A stretch of 64,000 nucleotides of DNA from Phytomonospora sp040655735 (GTDB taxonomy: Bacteria; Actinomycetota; Actinomycetes; Mycobacteriales; Micromonosporaceae). The notes under the pieces are model-generated. The model did no database searches, was not told the origin of the DNA, and worked only from the letters and a program-made list of their open reading frames with translations. Positions 9,168 to 18,005 of this stretch are shown piece by piece (position 1 is the first letter of the stretch; each line of letters opens with the position of its first letter). The translations under genes and the position numbers were made by a program. Location: contig NZ_JBFAKK010000009.1 of NCBI RefSeq assembly GCF_040655735.1, positions 62,001 through 126,000 on the forward strand, given 5' to 3'.

Positions 9168-9943
9168 GCATCTTTCGGACCACCGTTGTCGGTGGCTATC
9201 TTGCATATCGAGGGCTGTTCCATTGGCTCTCCGGCAGACTCCTCGTTCCCACGTTGGTGCTGAACCCCGCCCTTCAACTGGCGGCGTTCACGATGATCGG
9301 CAGCTACATCGGCAGCCAGCCCGCCAGCTACTACGCCGTCGGGAACGCGGTGCACTCGATGGCGCGGGCGTCCATCTTCTCGGCCACCGTGGTCATCGGT
9401 GCCGAGCGGTCCAACGGCACGTTGAGCACACTCCTCGCGACGCCTTCACGGCCGATCGTAATCTTCGGCGGGCGCCTGATACCCGCGCTTGTGACGGGAT
9501 ATCTGTCCAGCATCATCATGCTGGCTCTCGCCACCACATTCACTGGGGCGACCGTACCCCTGGCGGGCGTACCGATGATCCTCCTGACGATCTTCCTCGT
9601 GGCCCTTTCCTGTAGCGCACTCGGCCTCTGCCTCGGTGCCGCCAGCCTCTATCTCCGCGACGTCTTCTTTCTTCCGAACGTCTCCATCTACGGGATGATG
9701 CTCTTTTGCGGCGTCAACCTGACCTCCGCCGAGAACCCGGCCGGTGAGAGCTTCGCGCGCTTGATTCCTCTGACCAACGGACTGCACGCGATCCGCGAAG
9801 TGATGATGGGACACCAGGCACCGCTGTCCGCTCTGGCCACAGAGCTGGGCCTGGCGACCGTGTACGCACTGGTCGCCATGATCCTGGTTCATGTGTTCGC
9901 GCAGCGGGCGCGCGTGACCGCTTCGCTCGACCTGGGGGCCTGA
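9164..9943 (+). CDS. ABC-2 type transporter permease 2
   Basis: The 259-residue membrane protein starts at the ATG overlapping the previous gene. Hydrophobic segments lie around LVPTLVLNPALQLAAFTMIG, VTGYLSSIIMLALATTF, VPMILLTIFLVALSCSALGLCLGA, LPNVSIYGMMLFCGV and ATVYALVAMILVHVF. The ERSNGTLSTLLATP cytoplasmic loop is typical of ABC-2 permeases contacting the ATPase. It is the second half of the predicted exporter. The next gene, an N-hydroxylase, starts one base after its stop, which ties export to the pathway. Confidence 0.88.
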   Translation: MSIFRTTVVGGYLAYRGLFHWLSGRLLVPTLVLNPALQLAAFTMIGSYIGSQPASYYAVGNAVHSMARASIFSATVVIGAERSNGTLSTLLATPSRPIVIFGGRLIPALVTGYLSSIIMLALATTFTGATVPLAGVPMILLTIFLVALSCSALGLCLGAASLYLRDVFFLPNVSIYGMMLFCGVNLTSAENPAGESFARLIPLTNGLHAIREVMMGHQAPLSALATELGLATVYALVAMILVHVFAQRARVTASLDLGA

Positions 9944-9944
9944 G

Positions 9945-11252
9945 ATGTCACCGACGCGCCGTCCGGACGCCGCTCGTTTCGCCTGTGTCGGCGTGGGAGT
10001 CGGGCCAGCGAACCTGAGCCTCGCATCCCTGCTGCACGGACGGCAGGACTTCCCCAACCTCTTCCTGGAGCAACGGGAGAAGTTCGGATGGCACGACGGG
10101 CAACTCCTCCACGATGCCAGCCTTCAGGTTTCGATGCTCAAGGACCTGGTCACGCTGGCCGATCCCACGAACCCCTTCTCCTTCCTGTCGTACCTTCACT
10201 CACGCGGGCGCATGTATCACTTCATCAACGCCCAGTTCGAGGCCGTACCTCGCAAGGAGTACCGCAACTACCTGGAGTGGGCGTGCGGAAGGAACGAGAA
10301 CCTCGCCTTCGGTGAAAGCGTGCTCTCGATCGGATTCGACGGAGACTTCATCGTCGAAACAACCCGACGGCTGGTCATCGCCGCCAACGTCGTCGTCGGA
10401 GTCGGGATGCGACCGTGGGTCCCGCTTCACGTTGCCGGCAGCCTGGGACCGTCCCAGTTCCACGCCGCCGAGTACCTCCGTCACCTCGACCGCCTACCGG
10501 GCGCGCGAGTCGTCGTCGTCGGCGGCGGACAGTCCGGCGCGGAGATCGTCCTCGACCTGATCAACCGACGAGACGCGGACCTCCCTCGGCAGGTGTCCTG
10601 GCTCTCGCGCAGGCCCAACTACTTCCCGATCGACGACTCCCCGTTCACCAACGACTACTTCACGCCGCCGTTCTCCGACTTTTTCGCACGTCTTGATGAG
10701 GTGACGCGGAAGGATTTCAACGGTCGGCACGTGCTCGCCAGCGACGGAGCCTCGGAGTCGACCCTCCGCCAGATCTACCAGCGCCTCTACCGCGGGCGCT
10801 TCATCGACCGAGACCAGGTCGACGTTGCGCTGCTCCCCGGACGGGAGGTCTCCGAAGTGGCCCGGACGGACTCGGGCTGGCGTCTGAGCATGATGAACCG
10901 GTACCTCGGCGCGCCCGAGCAGGTCGAAGGTGATGTGGTCATCTGGGCGACGGGCTTCCGTCGGCCGGAGCTGACCTTCCTGGCACCAATCGCCGACCGC
11001 CTGGAACGGGTCGGCGATGAGTTCCGCGTCGATCGGGACTTCGCCGTCGCATGGGACGGTCCCACCGACCGTTCGCTGTTCCTCCAGAACGCGACCAGAC
11101 AGCAGCGCGGCCTCGCCGACCCCAACCTCAGCCTGCTCGCCTGGCGTAGCAAACGAATCGCCGACCGGATGCTGGGACGCCCCGGCGATGAGCCGGTCGA
11201 GTCCTTCGTGGACTGGTCAGGCGAGACCGGTGGTCAAGGGGCGGATCGGTAA
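9945..11252 (+). CDS. L-lysine N6- / L-ornithine N5-monooxygenase family protein
   Basis: The 435-residue flavoprotein belongs to the SidA/IucD/PvdA family. This family uses FAD, NADPH and O2 to hydroxylate the side-chain amine of lysine or ornithine. Visible are the FAD motif GVGVGPAN (16-23), SMLKDLVTLADPTNPFSF (the substrate/flavin region), the NADPH motif VVGGGQSGAE (191-200) and ATGFRRPE near 335-342. It follows the exporter permease by one base. Its 3' end overlaps the convergent ATP-grasp gene by 19 bases. In siderophore pathways the product feeds hydroxamates; in other pathways it feeds N-N bond formation. No siderophore synthetase, acyltransferase or NRPS is nearby, so a non-siderophore role is quite possible. 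Lysine versus ornithine specificity cannot be read here. Confidence 0.9.
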   Translation: MSPTRRPDAARFACVGVGVGPANLSLASLLHGRQDFPNLFLEQREKFGWHDGQLLHDASLQVSMLKDLVTLADPTNPFSFLSYLHSRGRMYHFINAQFEAVPRKEYRNYLEWACGRNENLAFGESVLSIGFDGDFIVETTRRLVIAANVVVGVGMRPWVPLHVAGSLGPSQFHAAEYLRHLDRLPGARVVVVGGGQSGAEIVLDLINRRDADLPRQVSWLSRRPNYFPIDDSPFTNDYFTPPFSDFFARLDEVTRKDFNGRHVLASDGASESTLRQIYQRLYRGRFIDRDQVDVALLPGREVSEVARTDSGWRLSMMNRYLGAPEQVEGDVVIWATGFRRPELTFLAPIADRLERVGDEFRVDRDFAVAWDGPTDRSLFLQNATRQQRGLADPNLSLLAWRSKRIADRMLGRPGDEPVESFVDWSGETGGQGADR

Positions 11253-12433
11253 CACTCGCCGATCGTGAGGGCCTTGTGCTCGAAGTCGACCAGATCGGCA
11301 GCGCGGACGATGTAGCGGTCGCGGTAGTCGGTGCAGTGCCGCGGAGCCCCGCTCCCTCGGCCCGCATCCGCGTCGTGCAGATGCTCGACGATGCCGAGTT
11401 CACCGAACAGGGCGCTCGGTACACCGAACGCGTGCTCGCCTGGATAGAAGCCCACGACGCCCCAGACCGAACGACCGTCCGACGCTCCGGGCCGTCGCGT
11501 CACATCAAGGCCGAGCTCCACTCTGACCGCTGCCTCGATGATGTTCACCCCGTGGGCGAGGCTCAGGTACCGGTCGATACCTCCGCCCCCCGGTCGGGCC
11601 GCCACCTCAAGGAGGACGAGCTCGTCCCCGTCCGTCCGAAACACCTCCAGATGCAAGACACCCGAGGCGAACCCGAACGCCGCCACCACGGCGGCCGTCA
11701 ACGCAATGACGCGCCGAGTGAAAGGTCCAGGTGGAAGATTGACGCTGCCCGCCATGCCGTCCGGACCGAACTCCCCAGGGTTGGCGAGGTAGCGGCTGAC
11801 CTCGGCGAAACCAAGCGAGCCGCCCTCCACCACGGCGTCGCAGTGGAACAAGTCGCCCTCGACGAACTCCTCGATCTCGAACTGACCGGGGCCGGGATCG
11901 ACGGTGGACCAACGCTCGGAGGCCTCAGCGAGCGAGGTCACTACAGAGACGTGTTTGCTGCCGACGCCGTAGCGAGGCTTCATCACCCATGCTCTGCCGT
12001 CCAGTGGAACAGCACGCAAGTCCTCGATGCTGTCCAGCCGGTGATGGTCCGGTACCAGGATGCCCGCCTCCGCCGCCGCCCTCTTCATCGCGATCTTGTC
12101 CCGGAACAAGACCACGCCGTCCTCGCTCAGCCCCGGCAGTCCGAACCTCGTCCGCAGCCGCGCCGCGGACGTCATCGCACGCTCGTGCAGGGCGACGACA
12201 TGCCGAACCGAGTATCTGTCGATGATCCAGGCGCACAGTGCTTCGACCTGCGATGGATCAAGAAAGCTGCAGGTATGGGTGTGGCGGAACGCCGAGGAGT
12301 CGAGGCCGTCCACACCTGAGTACGCGTGCGTGACCAGGTGCGGCTCGATGTCCTCCAGAGGCAGCAGGCATCTGCCGAACTCGAACAGGAAACCGTGCGA
12401 GTGCCGGTTGATCACCAGTATCGGCGTCTTCAT
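11234..12433 (-). CDS. ATP-grasp domain ligase (first of two)
   Basis: The 399-residue protein has an N-terminal pre-ATP-grasp fold (PILVINRHSHGFLFEFG). The ATP-grasp core includes DKIAMKRAAAEAGILVPDHH, WVMKPRYGVGSKHV (nucleotide-binding Lys), QFEIEEFVEGDLFHCDAVVE and the metal-binding LHLEVFRTDGDELVLLEVAARPGG with its conserved Glu and Arg. Such enzymes activate a carboxylate as acyl phosphate and couple it to an amine. The start overlaps the stop of the second ATP-grasp gene (ATGA), so the two are co-translated. Its 3' end overlaps the N-hydroxylase gene convergently. It probably joins an amino acid or similar acid to another pathway unit. Confidence 0.88.
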   Translation of the reverse strand: MKTPILVINRHSHGFLFEFGRCLLPLEDIEPHLVTHAYSGVDGLDSSAFRHTHTCSFLDPSQVEALCAWIIDRYSVRHVVALHERAMTSAARLRTRFGLPGLSEDGVVLFRDKIAMKRAAAEAGILVPDHHRLDSIEDLRAVPLDGRAWVMKPRYGVGSKHVSVVTSLAEASERWSTVDPGPGQFEIEEFVEGDLFHCDAVVEGGSLGFAEVSRYLANPGEFGPDGMAGSVNLPPGPFTRRVIALTAAVVAAFGFASGVLHLEVFRTDGDELVLLEVAARPGGGGIDRYLSLAHGVNIIEAAVRVELGLDVTRRPGASDGRSVWGVVGFYPGEHAFGVPSALFGELGIVEHLHDADAGRGSGAPRHCTDYRDRYIVRAADLVDFEHKALTIGECYRSAP

Positions 12434-13704
12434 GCCGTGCCAGGAGTCGTGGTGACCTCGATGCGGGTCGCCAATTCTCGCGCCGCGGCAAGGGCGGTCG
12501 TCGAGTCTCCAGCCGAAACGGCCACCGAACCGACCCGGTCATCGGAGCTGGACAGCGATTCGACCCGCTGCCCCGGTTTGACCCCTGTCCAAACTCGGTT
12601 CAGCTCGACTCCGGGCGGCACAGCCCTCTCATCCGGCAGTTCCACAGACGTGACGAGGCCGGGAGTCGCCGTGGCGTAGGCGACCGCCGCCGCCGCCGTC
12701 GCTGTCGCCGACGCAGGCGCAGGCGCAGGCGCAGGCGCCTCGTCGGAGATGGTGACGAGCCCCAGCGGCCAGCCCAACGCGGATGCCTTCAGATCAATGC
12801 CGGTCACCCTGGTGACGAGTGCCGGGATGCCATCGCCTCCGACGCGGTTGTGCGACTCGATGATCTTGACGCTTCCGTTATGGATCTTGAATTCCGTATG
12901 CGCAGGCCCGTCCCGGAGTCCGACCGCGCGAAGGAAGTCGTCGATCGCCTCACAAACCGCCTCTCGTTCACGGGATGAAAGCGTTGACGGAGGCGTCACG
13001 TGGGCAAGTTCCACGAACGAAGCATCCACGTGCTTCTCGACCAGTGCAACGACATGGTGCTCACCGTCGACGCTGAAGGACTCGGCGCTGTACTCCTGCC
13101 CGCCCACGTACTCCTCAAGGATGCAACCCTTGACGTCCAGCCCTTCAAGACTTCCGGGTTCCTCGACCAGACACACGCCTCGACTACCCGATCCATCACG
13201 AGGCTTGAGGATCGCACGGACGCCCGGACCCCAACCCTTCATCACGGCGGCGGCGGCCATTGCATCCGGGGGAACCGCATAGCGCACAGTCAGTTCGGGG
13301 GCTCGCTGCCGCAGCAACGCACGCATCCGGGACTTGTCGCGCAGAGTGTGCACCACCTCGAAGGGCGTTCCAGGAGTGCCGAGAAGCTCATTCGCCAGTG
13401 CTGCGGGCAGCAGTCCCGACTCCGTGAGAGAGACGACTGCGCCCACACGCAAGGGGGCGAGTACTCCGGTCACGAATGAGGGGAACGTCTCTTCTGTGAA
13501 GTCCACAGAGTAGCAATGGGAGTACCGCCCGGTTTCGACGATCTTGTTCAACGGCGAACCCGGTTGCTGTACGAGCACGAGGTCACGGTCGAGCGTTCTC
13601 GCCGCAGCGGCGATGGATCGAGACGCACCGAGAACCACGAGCCTGCCCGGGGCTCGGACGCCGACTGTTCCGGGTCGTGCGGTGAACGTTGCCAATCGGG
13701 ACAC
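12430..13704 (-). CDS. ATP-grasp domain ligase (second of two), with low-complexity linker and C-terminal extension
   Basis: The 424-residue protein has an N-terminal Rossmann-like lobe (LVVLGASRSIAAAART). The ATP-grasp segments include LRDKSRMRALLRQRAPELTV, AILKPRDGSGSRGVCLV, CILEEYVGGQEYSAES (subsequent-strand Glu) and HTEFKIHNGSVKIIESHNRVGG. An Ala/Pro linker (EAPAPAPAPAS, about residue 325) is followed by a ~90-residue C-terminal domain similar in place to the biotin-carboxylase-like tail of other ATP-grasp ligases. It is the first gene of the minus-strand pair, divergent from the CYTH operon. Two ligases suggest two sequential amide bonds or two distinct amino acid donors. Confidence 0.87.
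   Translation of the reverse strand: MSRLATFTARPGTVGVRAPGRLVVLGASRSIAAAARTLDRDLVLVQQPGSPLNKIVETGRYSHCYSVDFTEETFPSFVTGVLAPLRVGAVVSLTESGLLPAALANELLGTPGTPFEVVHTLRDKSRMRALLRQRAPELTVRYAVPPDAMAAAAVMKGWGPGVRAILKPRDGSGSRGVCLVEEPGSLEGLDVKGCILEEYVGGQEYSAESFSVDGEHHVVALVEKHVDASFVELAHVTPPSTLSSREREAVCEAIDDFLRAVGLRDGPAHTEFKIHNGSVKIIESHNRVGGDGIPALVTRVTGIDLKASALGWPLGLVTISDEAPAPAPAPASATATAAAAVAYATATPGLVTSVELPDERAVPPGVELNRVWTGVKPGQRVESLSSSDDRVGSVAVSAGDSTTALAAARELATRIEVTTTPGTA
12712..12738 (+). repeat. Hexanucleotide repeat GCAGGC encoding a Pro-Ala linker
   Basis: About four tandem copies of GCAGGC lie within the second ATP-grasp gene; on the coding strand they give alternating Ala and Pro. Unit number can change by slippage without breaking the frame, so the length of the flexible linker may vary among strains. 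Confidence 0.7.
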
Positions 13705-13954
13705 CTCGTGCTCCGAGCGCGGGATGCGGCTTTGACGAATGCCGTTCCTTCATACCAGTGGATGGCCCGTCGTTACCGGTCTCGCGTCCTGATCCGGACA
13801 CCGATGACCGGAGCCGGACACGATCTTCGACGACCGGTTCACCTTGGCTGCATACTCGTCGACATCCCACCCGTCCGCCAGTATTCCCGCGCGTTCTGAC
13901 GGCGATGCCACATCGCCAGAAGGCGCGGAGAAAAAGCGCCCAAAGGGGCTGTTC
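13705..13954. promoter_or_regulatory. Divergent intergenic region between the ATP-grasp pair and the 11-gene operon
   Basis: About 250 bases separate the divergent starts, so promoters for both operons must lie here. A TTGACG at 13732-13737 is a candidate -35 for the rightward operon, but the matching -10 (TACCAGT near 13753) is poor. AAAGGGG at 13942-13948 is the ribosome-binding site for the CYTH gene. I see no clear operator palindrome. Confidence 0.4.
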
Positions 13955-15181
13955 ATGCGATTGATTCCAACGAATGCGACCGTTGTCCACCGGTTCTTGC
14001 TGCTCGGCGATCCTGCGCACCAGTACCCGATCGCCCGCACGACTGGAACACTCGTGGCAGCCGAGTTGGCAACCGACACCTGGGCAGGCGAGAAGGCCGT
14101 CGAGCTGTTGCGTGCTGGCGACTCGGAGGCCGGTCGTCTCCTCATCATGCCGACCGGCGCGATGGACGGGCAGGAGGCCGAAAGCCTTGGGATCGCGGCC
14201 ACCTGGAACGGCCTCGGCATGTCCGCCGATCTCGAAGACCGGCTCGCGGAGCATCTCCAGGGAGGCCGTAGCGCCGCCCGCCGACTGAGCCCACTCCTGA
14301 TGCTGCGATGCCATCCGACGGAACGGGGTTCTCGCATCGAAGTCCTCGTGGCTGCCCGCTTCCGGGCCGGTGGAGTGGTCTTCGTCCGGGTGTCGCGGTG
14401 GGAGGCGAAGGAGGCCGCGCTGTCCGACGTCCTTCCGCACTGCCTGGAGCTGTGCCGATCCCTGCATCCGCAGGTCGCCAACGACCGCCGGGAATTCGAG
14501 AACTTCCATCCGCAGACCGAGATCGAGACGAAGATCGACCTGCCCGGCGAGGTCTCGATCTGGGCACTGACCTCGGCGATCGGCACGGCACTTGAAGCCG
14601 GTTCCTTCGAGGGCTTCATCCCTGATCTCGGCAATGAGCTGCTTCGCCGCAGCACGAGGCGCGAGATCTGTGAAATCGTCGCTCCTCCCGATGAGGTCGG
14701 TTACATCGCGCTGCGCCGACCGACGGGCAGGATGCTCAAAGTCAAGACCTTTTCGCAGGACGGTCTGCGACGCCGGGAGGTGTTTCATCCGCTATCCGGC
14801 GTGCCGACTGCGTCGCTGGCCGACGTGATCGGCATGGAGTTCCCACACCTGACCGTACGCGAACTGTCCTCCATCGACCGGACGCTCTACTGCATAAACG
14901 TCGAATCAGCGATCACCGGACATCTCTACTCCGTCGAACTCGACGAAGTGGTGGAACTCGACCGTGGACGTGTCCTACGTCAGCTCGAAGTCGAGTACGA
15001 CTATTCGAGAGTCCACGAAGGACTGTCATCGGATTCCATCGAGCCGGAATTGTTCAGGCTCACCAATCTTCTTGAACAGCATCTGAAAGAACTGGGGGTC
15101 ACCGGAGAGCGCACCTACCATTCGAAACTCTCGTTCCTGCGAGATTGCGCAGCGGACCCGGGCACGGGCGGCTCTTCATGA
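13955..15181 (+). CDS. CYTH-domain protein with novel N-terminal region
   Basis: The protein has 408 residues from the ATG at 13955, which follows AAAGGGG at 6-base spacing. An upstream in-frame TTG at 13844 would add 37 low-complexity residues. The C-terminal half (about 185-390) has CYTH (triphosphate tunnel) features: the ExExK signature EIETK at 189-193, basic strands LKVKTF and RREVF, and acidic strands SVELDEVVEL and LRQLEVEY. CYTH enzymes hydrolyse triphosphates or cyclise nucleotides using these inward-facing charged residues. The first ~180 residues match nothing I know. The gene heads the long coupled operon and overlaps the AKR start (ATGA). A role in handling a phosphorylated or nucleotide-linked intermediate is inferred. 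Confidence 0.65.
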   Translation: MRLIPTNATVVHRFLLLGDPAHQYPIARTTGTLVAAELATDTWAGEKAVELLRAGDSEAGRLLIMPTGAMDGQEAESLGIAATWNGLGMSADLEDRLAEHLQGGRSAARRLSPLLMLRCHPTERGSRIEVLVAARFRAGGVVFVRVSRWEAKEAALSDVLPHCLELCRSLHPQVANDRREFENFHPQTEIETKIDLPGEVSIWALTSAIGTALEAGSFEGFIPDLGNELLRRSTRREICEIVAPPDEVGYIALRRPTGRMLKVKTFSQDGLRRREVFHPLSGVPTASLADVIGMEFPHLTVRELSSIDRTLYCINVESAITGHLYSVELDEVVELDRGRVLRQLEVEYDYSRVHEGLSSDSIEPELFRLTNLLEQHLKELGVTGERTYHSKLSFLRDCAADPGTGGSS

Positions 15182-16161
15182 TGCGCCACCGCCTGAAGGG
15201 AACCGAGCTCAGCATCTCCCGGATCGGACTCGGCACCAGCAACTTCGGCAAACGCACCGGTCCGGCGGCGAGCCGGGCGATCATGGCGGCTGCGGTCGAC
15301 CACGGCGTCAACCTGATCGACACCGCCGACATGTACGGATCAGCGGCGCTCGCCGAGGAAGTCATCGCGCCGTTTCTCGTCGGCCGAAGAGACCGTGTCG
15401 TCTTGGCCACCAAGTTCGGCTTCAACCGGACCGGCGACGAAATTCAGTCCGGTCGGGGTGCGAGGTCGTTGATCAACCTGTCGATCGAGGCTTCACTGCG
15501 GCGTCTGCGAACCGATCACATCGACCTCTACCAGATGCATTACCCGGACCCCGGAACGCCGATCGACGAGACACTGGAGACGCTCACGGCCTTGCAGCGG
15601 CAGGGAAAGATCAGGCACTTCGGCTGCGCGAACTTCGCACCCGCCGAGCTCCGTGAGGCGAACGAGCGCGCGACGGCGCTCGGCACCCCTCACTTCCGCA
15701 GCGTCCAAACCGAGCTGAGTCTGCTGAGCCGCTCGGCCGAGCGCGACCTACTGCCGATCTGTGCGTCTCTCGACATCACGGTCGTCGCCTACTTCGTACT
15801 GGCACGCGGGCTTCTGACGGGCAAGTACGTCCGAGGCGCGGCGGTCCCCGCGACGTGGCGTCTCTCTGGACGCCGCGGACAGGTGCTGCTCACCGATGCG
15901 AACTTCGACGTGGTCGAAGCCCTCACCGCGTTCGCGTCAGAGCGGGGAGTCCCGATCGCCGCCCTCGCCATCGGATCGGCCCTGGCGATGCCAGCCGTTG
16001 GGTCCGCTCTCGTCGGCGCCACATCGGTCCGACAACTCGAAGAGCTCGTTGCCGCGAGCACCTGGACGCCTGCTCGAAGCGACCTCGACGCACTTGACGG
16101 GCTCATGAACTCGGCGCCCCACGCGGCCACGGCACTGAACCCGATCACTCCACAACCCTAG
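15178..16161 (+). CDS. Aldo/keto reductase
   Basis: The 327-residue TIM-barrel oxidoreductase uses NADPH to interconvert carbonyl and alcohol groups. Catalytic features are LIDTADMYGSA (Asp, Tyr), VVLATKFGF (Lys), DLYQMHYPDP (His), the HFGCANFAPAEL strand and the coenzyme segment ALVGATSVRQLEE near the C-terminus. The ATG at 15178 overlaps the CYTH stop; a second ATG follows directly. The radical SAM gene starts 11 bases after its stop. The protein differs clearly from the AKR flanking the island (26625-27617). In a pathway with a radical SAM enzyme and a Gfo/Idh/MocA protein it probably reduces a sugar or sugar-acid carbonyl. Confidence 0.9.
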   Translation: MMRHRLKGTELSISRIGLGTSNFGKRTGPAASRAIMAAAVDHGVNLIDTADMYGSAALAEEVIAPFLVGRRDRVVLATKFGFNRTGDEIQSGRGARSLINLSIEASLRRLRTDHIDLYQMHYPDPGTPIDETLETLTALQRQGKIRHFGCANFAPAELREANERATALGTPHFRSVQTELSLLSRSAERDLLPICASLDITVVAYFVLARGLLTGKYVRGAAVPATWRLSGRRGQVLLTDANFDVVEALTAFASERGVPIAALAIGSALAMPAVGSALVGATSVRQLEELVAASTWTPARSDLDALDGLMNSAPHAATALNPITPQP

Positions 16162-16172
16162 GGGGAGCAACG

Positions 16173-18005
16173 ATGTCCAACCTTGAACGAGAGATCGCCC
16201 GAATCCAAGCGACCGAAACCGTCTTGGGCGCTCCGTACGACTTCGGAGGGAAGCCGGCGAACCCGCTGCGCATCGCCTTCATGCTTCCGTACGCTCACGA
16301 GTTCTCACTGCTCTGTATGGGGCCGCTCGCGTTGTACGACCTGATCAACCGGACCACGGACTTGCCCGCGGTGGCCGAGCGTGCGCTGATGTACGAATGC
16401 CTCACCGGCACCGACGGTTCCTTCGGACTGCCTGAGGGTGCGGTCTACCGGTCTATCGAGTCGGAGGCTCCGCTCGCCGAGGCCGACATCATCGGTGTCA
16501 GCATCACCAACGGCGGCGACCTCCCGGCCTTCTTCCGCATGCTCGACCTGGCCGGCATCGCCCGGCGACGAGAGGAGAGGGCGGCGACCGGCGGGCCGTT
16601 GGTGGTCGGCGGCAACGGAGGGTTCGCGAACCCCGAGATCCTCGGCGACTACGTCGACGTGATCGCGATGGGCGAAGGCGAGGACTCCTTCCTTGAGCTG
16701 ATCCGGGCCGCGGACAGGCACCGCACCGATGGCACGACCCGCGACGACCTCATGGTCCAGATCGCGAGAGTGCCAGGGCTCTACGTGCCGTCTCTCTACC
16801 ACGCCGAACACGCTCCCGGCGGCGGTATCTCCGGCATCCGACCGACGAGCATGACCGTACCTGCCAAGGTCACGCCCCAGTTCCTCGAAGTCGGCGACCT
16901 CCACAGCGCCCACTTCGTCTCGCCGATCACCGACGGCAACCGCGCGATGGTCGTCCCCACCCTCGGCTGCCGCTGGGAGTGCCACTTCTGCAACCTCGGT
17001 GTGCCACCGTTCCGCCAAGCCCCGTTCGATCTGCTCGACTCGTACCTTGACCGGCTGGAGGCCACCGGAGTCAGCCAGGTAATCGTCAGCTCCCCCACCT
17101 TCACCCAGTATGGGAAGCGCCATGCGCTGCTGGACCGGCTGAAGAACTATCGGACCGCCTCCGGAAGCAAGGTCACCACGATCATAGGGTCGGTACGGGC
17201 CGACGAGCTGTCCGCCAGGTACCTCGACGCGGTCACCGAACTCGGGGACTTCGGGCACCTCTACACCGAACTGAAGCTGGAGAACACCCGGGGGATCATC
17301 ACCATCGCCCCCGAGTTCGCCGCCCCCGACCTCGTTCGCATCTACAACAAGACAATGACGCCGCAACGTGTGGCTAAGGCGATCAACCTCTGCAGGGACA
17401 GTGCCGGGATCGCCAACATCATGCTGTACTTCATCGTCGGCGCCCCCGGGGAGACTGAGGCCGACCGTTTGGCGATCGCCGACTACGCCGTTGAGGTCTT
17501 CGAGAACCTACGCAGCGAGGACGGGGCCGTCATCGTCAAACTCCAGCAGTTCATGCCCACCCCGAACACTGTCAGTCAGCGACTCGACATGGTGGATCCG
17601 CTCCTCATCGACGGTTACATCGAAAAAATCCAGGAGAGGTTCGTCGAACTCGTCGGCGTGGACGCGTTCGACAGGCACTACCGGCTGATCTGGGGTGAAT
17701 CCAGCCGCCTGCTGCTGGAGAGCGTCTGCATGCGCGGAGACCGCCGTATCGGGAGGGTGCTCGAACGACTGCACGACGACGGTGTCGACTTCGGCCGCAT
17801 CAGCGACGCCGAGTTCCAGCAGGCTCTGGCCTCGCACGGACTCGTGCACACCCGGTACCTGCGTCGGATCCCGCTCGACGAAGTCCTGCCGTGGGAGGTC
17901 GTCAACACCGTCGACGTCGCCGCCGAACGTAAGCTGATCGCGGACATCGACGAGCGTGTCCCCGGCCGATCGGGCACCGAGGCGGGCGACGATGCATCCG
18001 TATGA
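16173..18005 (+). CDS. Radical SAM enzyme with N-terminal B12-binding-like domain
   Basis: The 610-residue protein follows a GGGGGAGC ribosome-binding site. Residues ~30-190 form a Rossmann-like region (RIAFMLPYAHEFS, ADIIGVSITNGG, VVGGNGGFANPEIL, DVIAMGEGEDSF) like the cobalamin-binding domains fused to radical SAM enzymes. I see no DxHxxG cobalamin-ligand motif. The radical SAM core starts with VPTLGCRWECHFC, giving the CxxxCxxC cluster at Cys266, Cys270 and Cys273. It continues with TTIIGSVRADELS, ITIAPEFAAP and YFIVGAPGETEADR. A ~120-residue C-terminal extension follows. It should cleave SAM to a 5'-deoxyadenosyl radical and carry out a difficult C-H, C-C or C-S reaction on a pathway intermediate. 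It overlaps the kinase gene by 14 bases. Confidence 0.88.
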   Translation: MSNLEREIARIQATETVLGAPYDFGGKPANPLRIAFMLPYAHEFSLLCMGPLALYDLINRTTDLPAVAERALMYECLTGTDGSFGLPEGAVYRSIESEAPLAEADIIGVSITNGGDLPAFFRMLDLAGIARRREERAATGGPLVVGGNGGFANPEILGDYVDVIAMGEGEDSFLELIRAADRHRTDGTTRDDLMVQIARVPGLYVPSLYHAEHAPGGGISGIRPTSMTVPAKVTPQFLEVGDLHSAHFVSPITDGNRAMVVPTLGCRWECHFCNLGVPPFRQAPFDLLDSYLDRLEATGVSQVIVSSPTFTQYGKRHALLDRLKNYRTASGSKVTTIIGSVRADELSARYLDAVTELGDFGHLYTELKLENTRGIITIAPEFAAPDLVRIYNKTMTPQRVAKAINLCRDSAGIANIMLYFIVGAPGETEADRLAIADYAVEVFENLRSEDGAVIVKLQQFMPTPNTVSQRLDMVDPLLIDGYIEKIQERFVELVGVDAFDRHYRLIWGESSRLLLESVCMRGDRRIGRVLERLHDDGVDFGRISDAEFQQALASHGLVHTRYLRRIPLDEVLPWEVVNTVDVAAERKLIADIDERVPGRSGTEAGDDASV

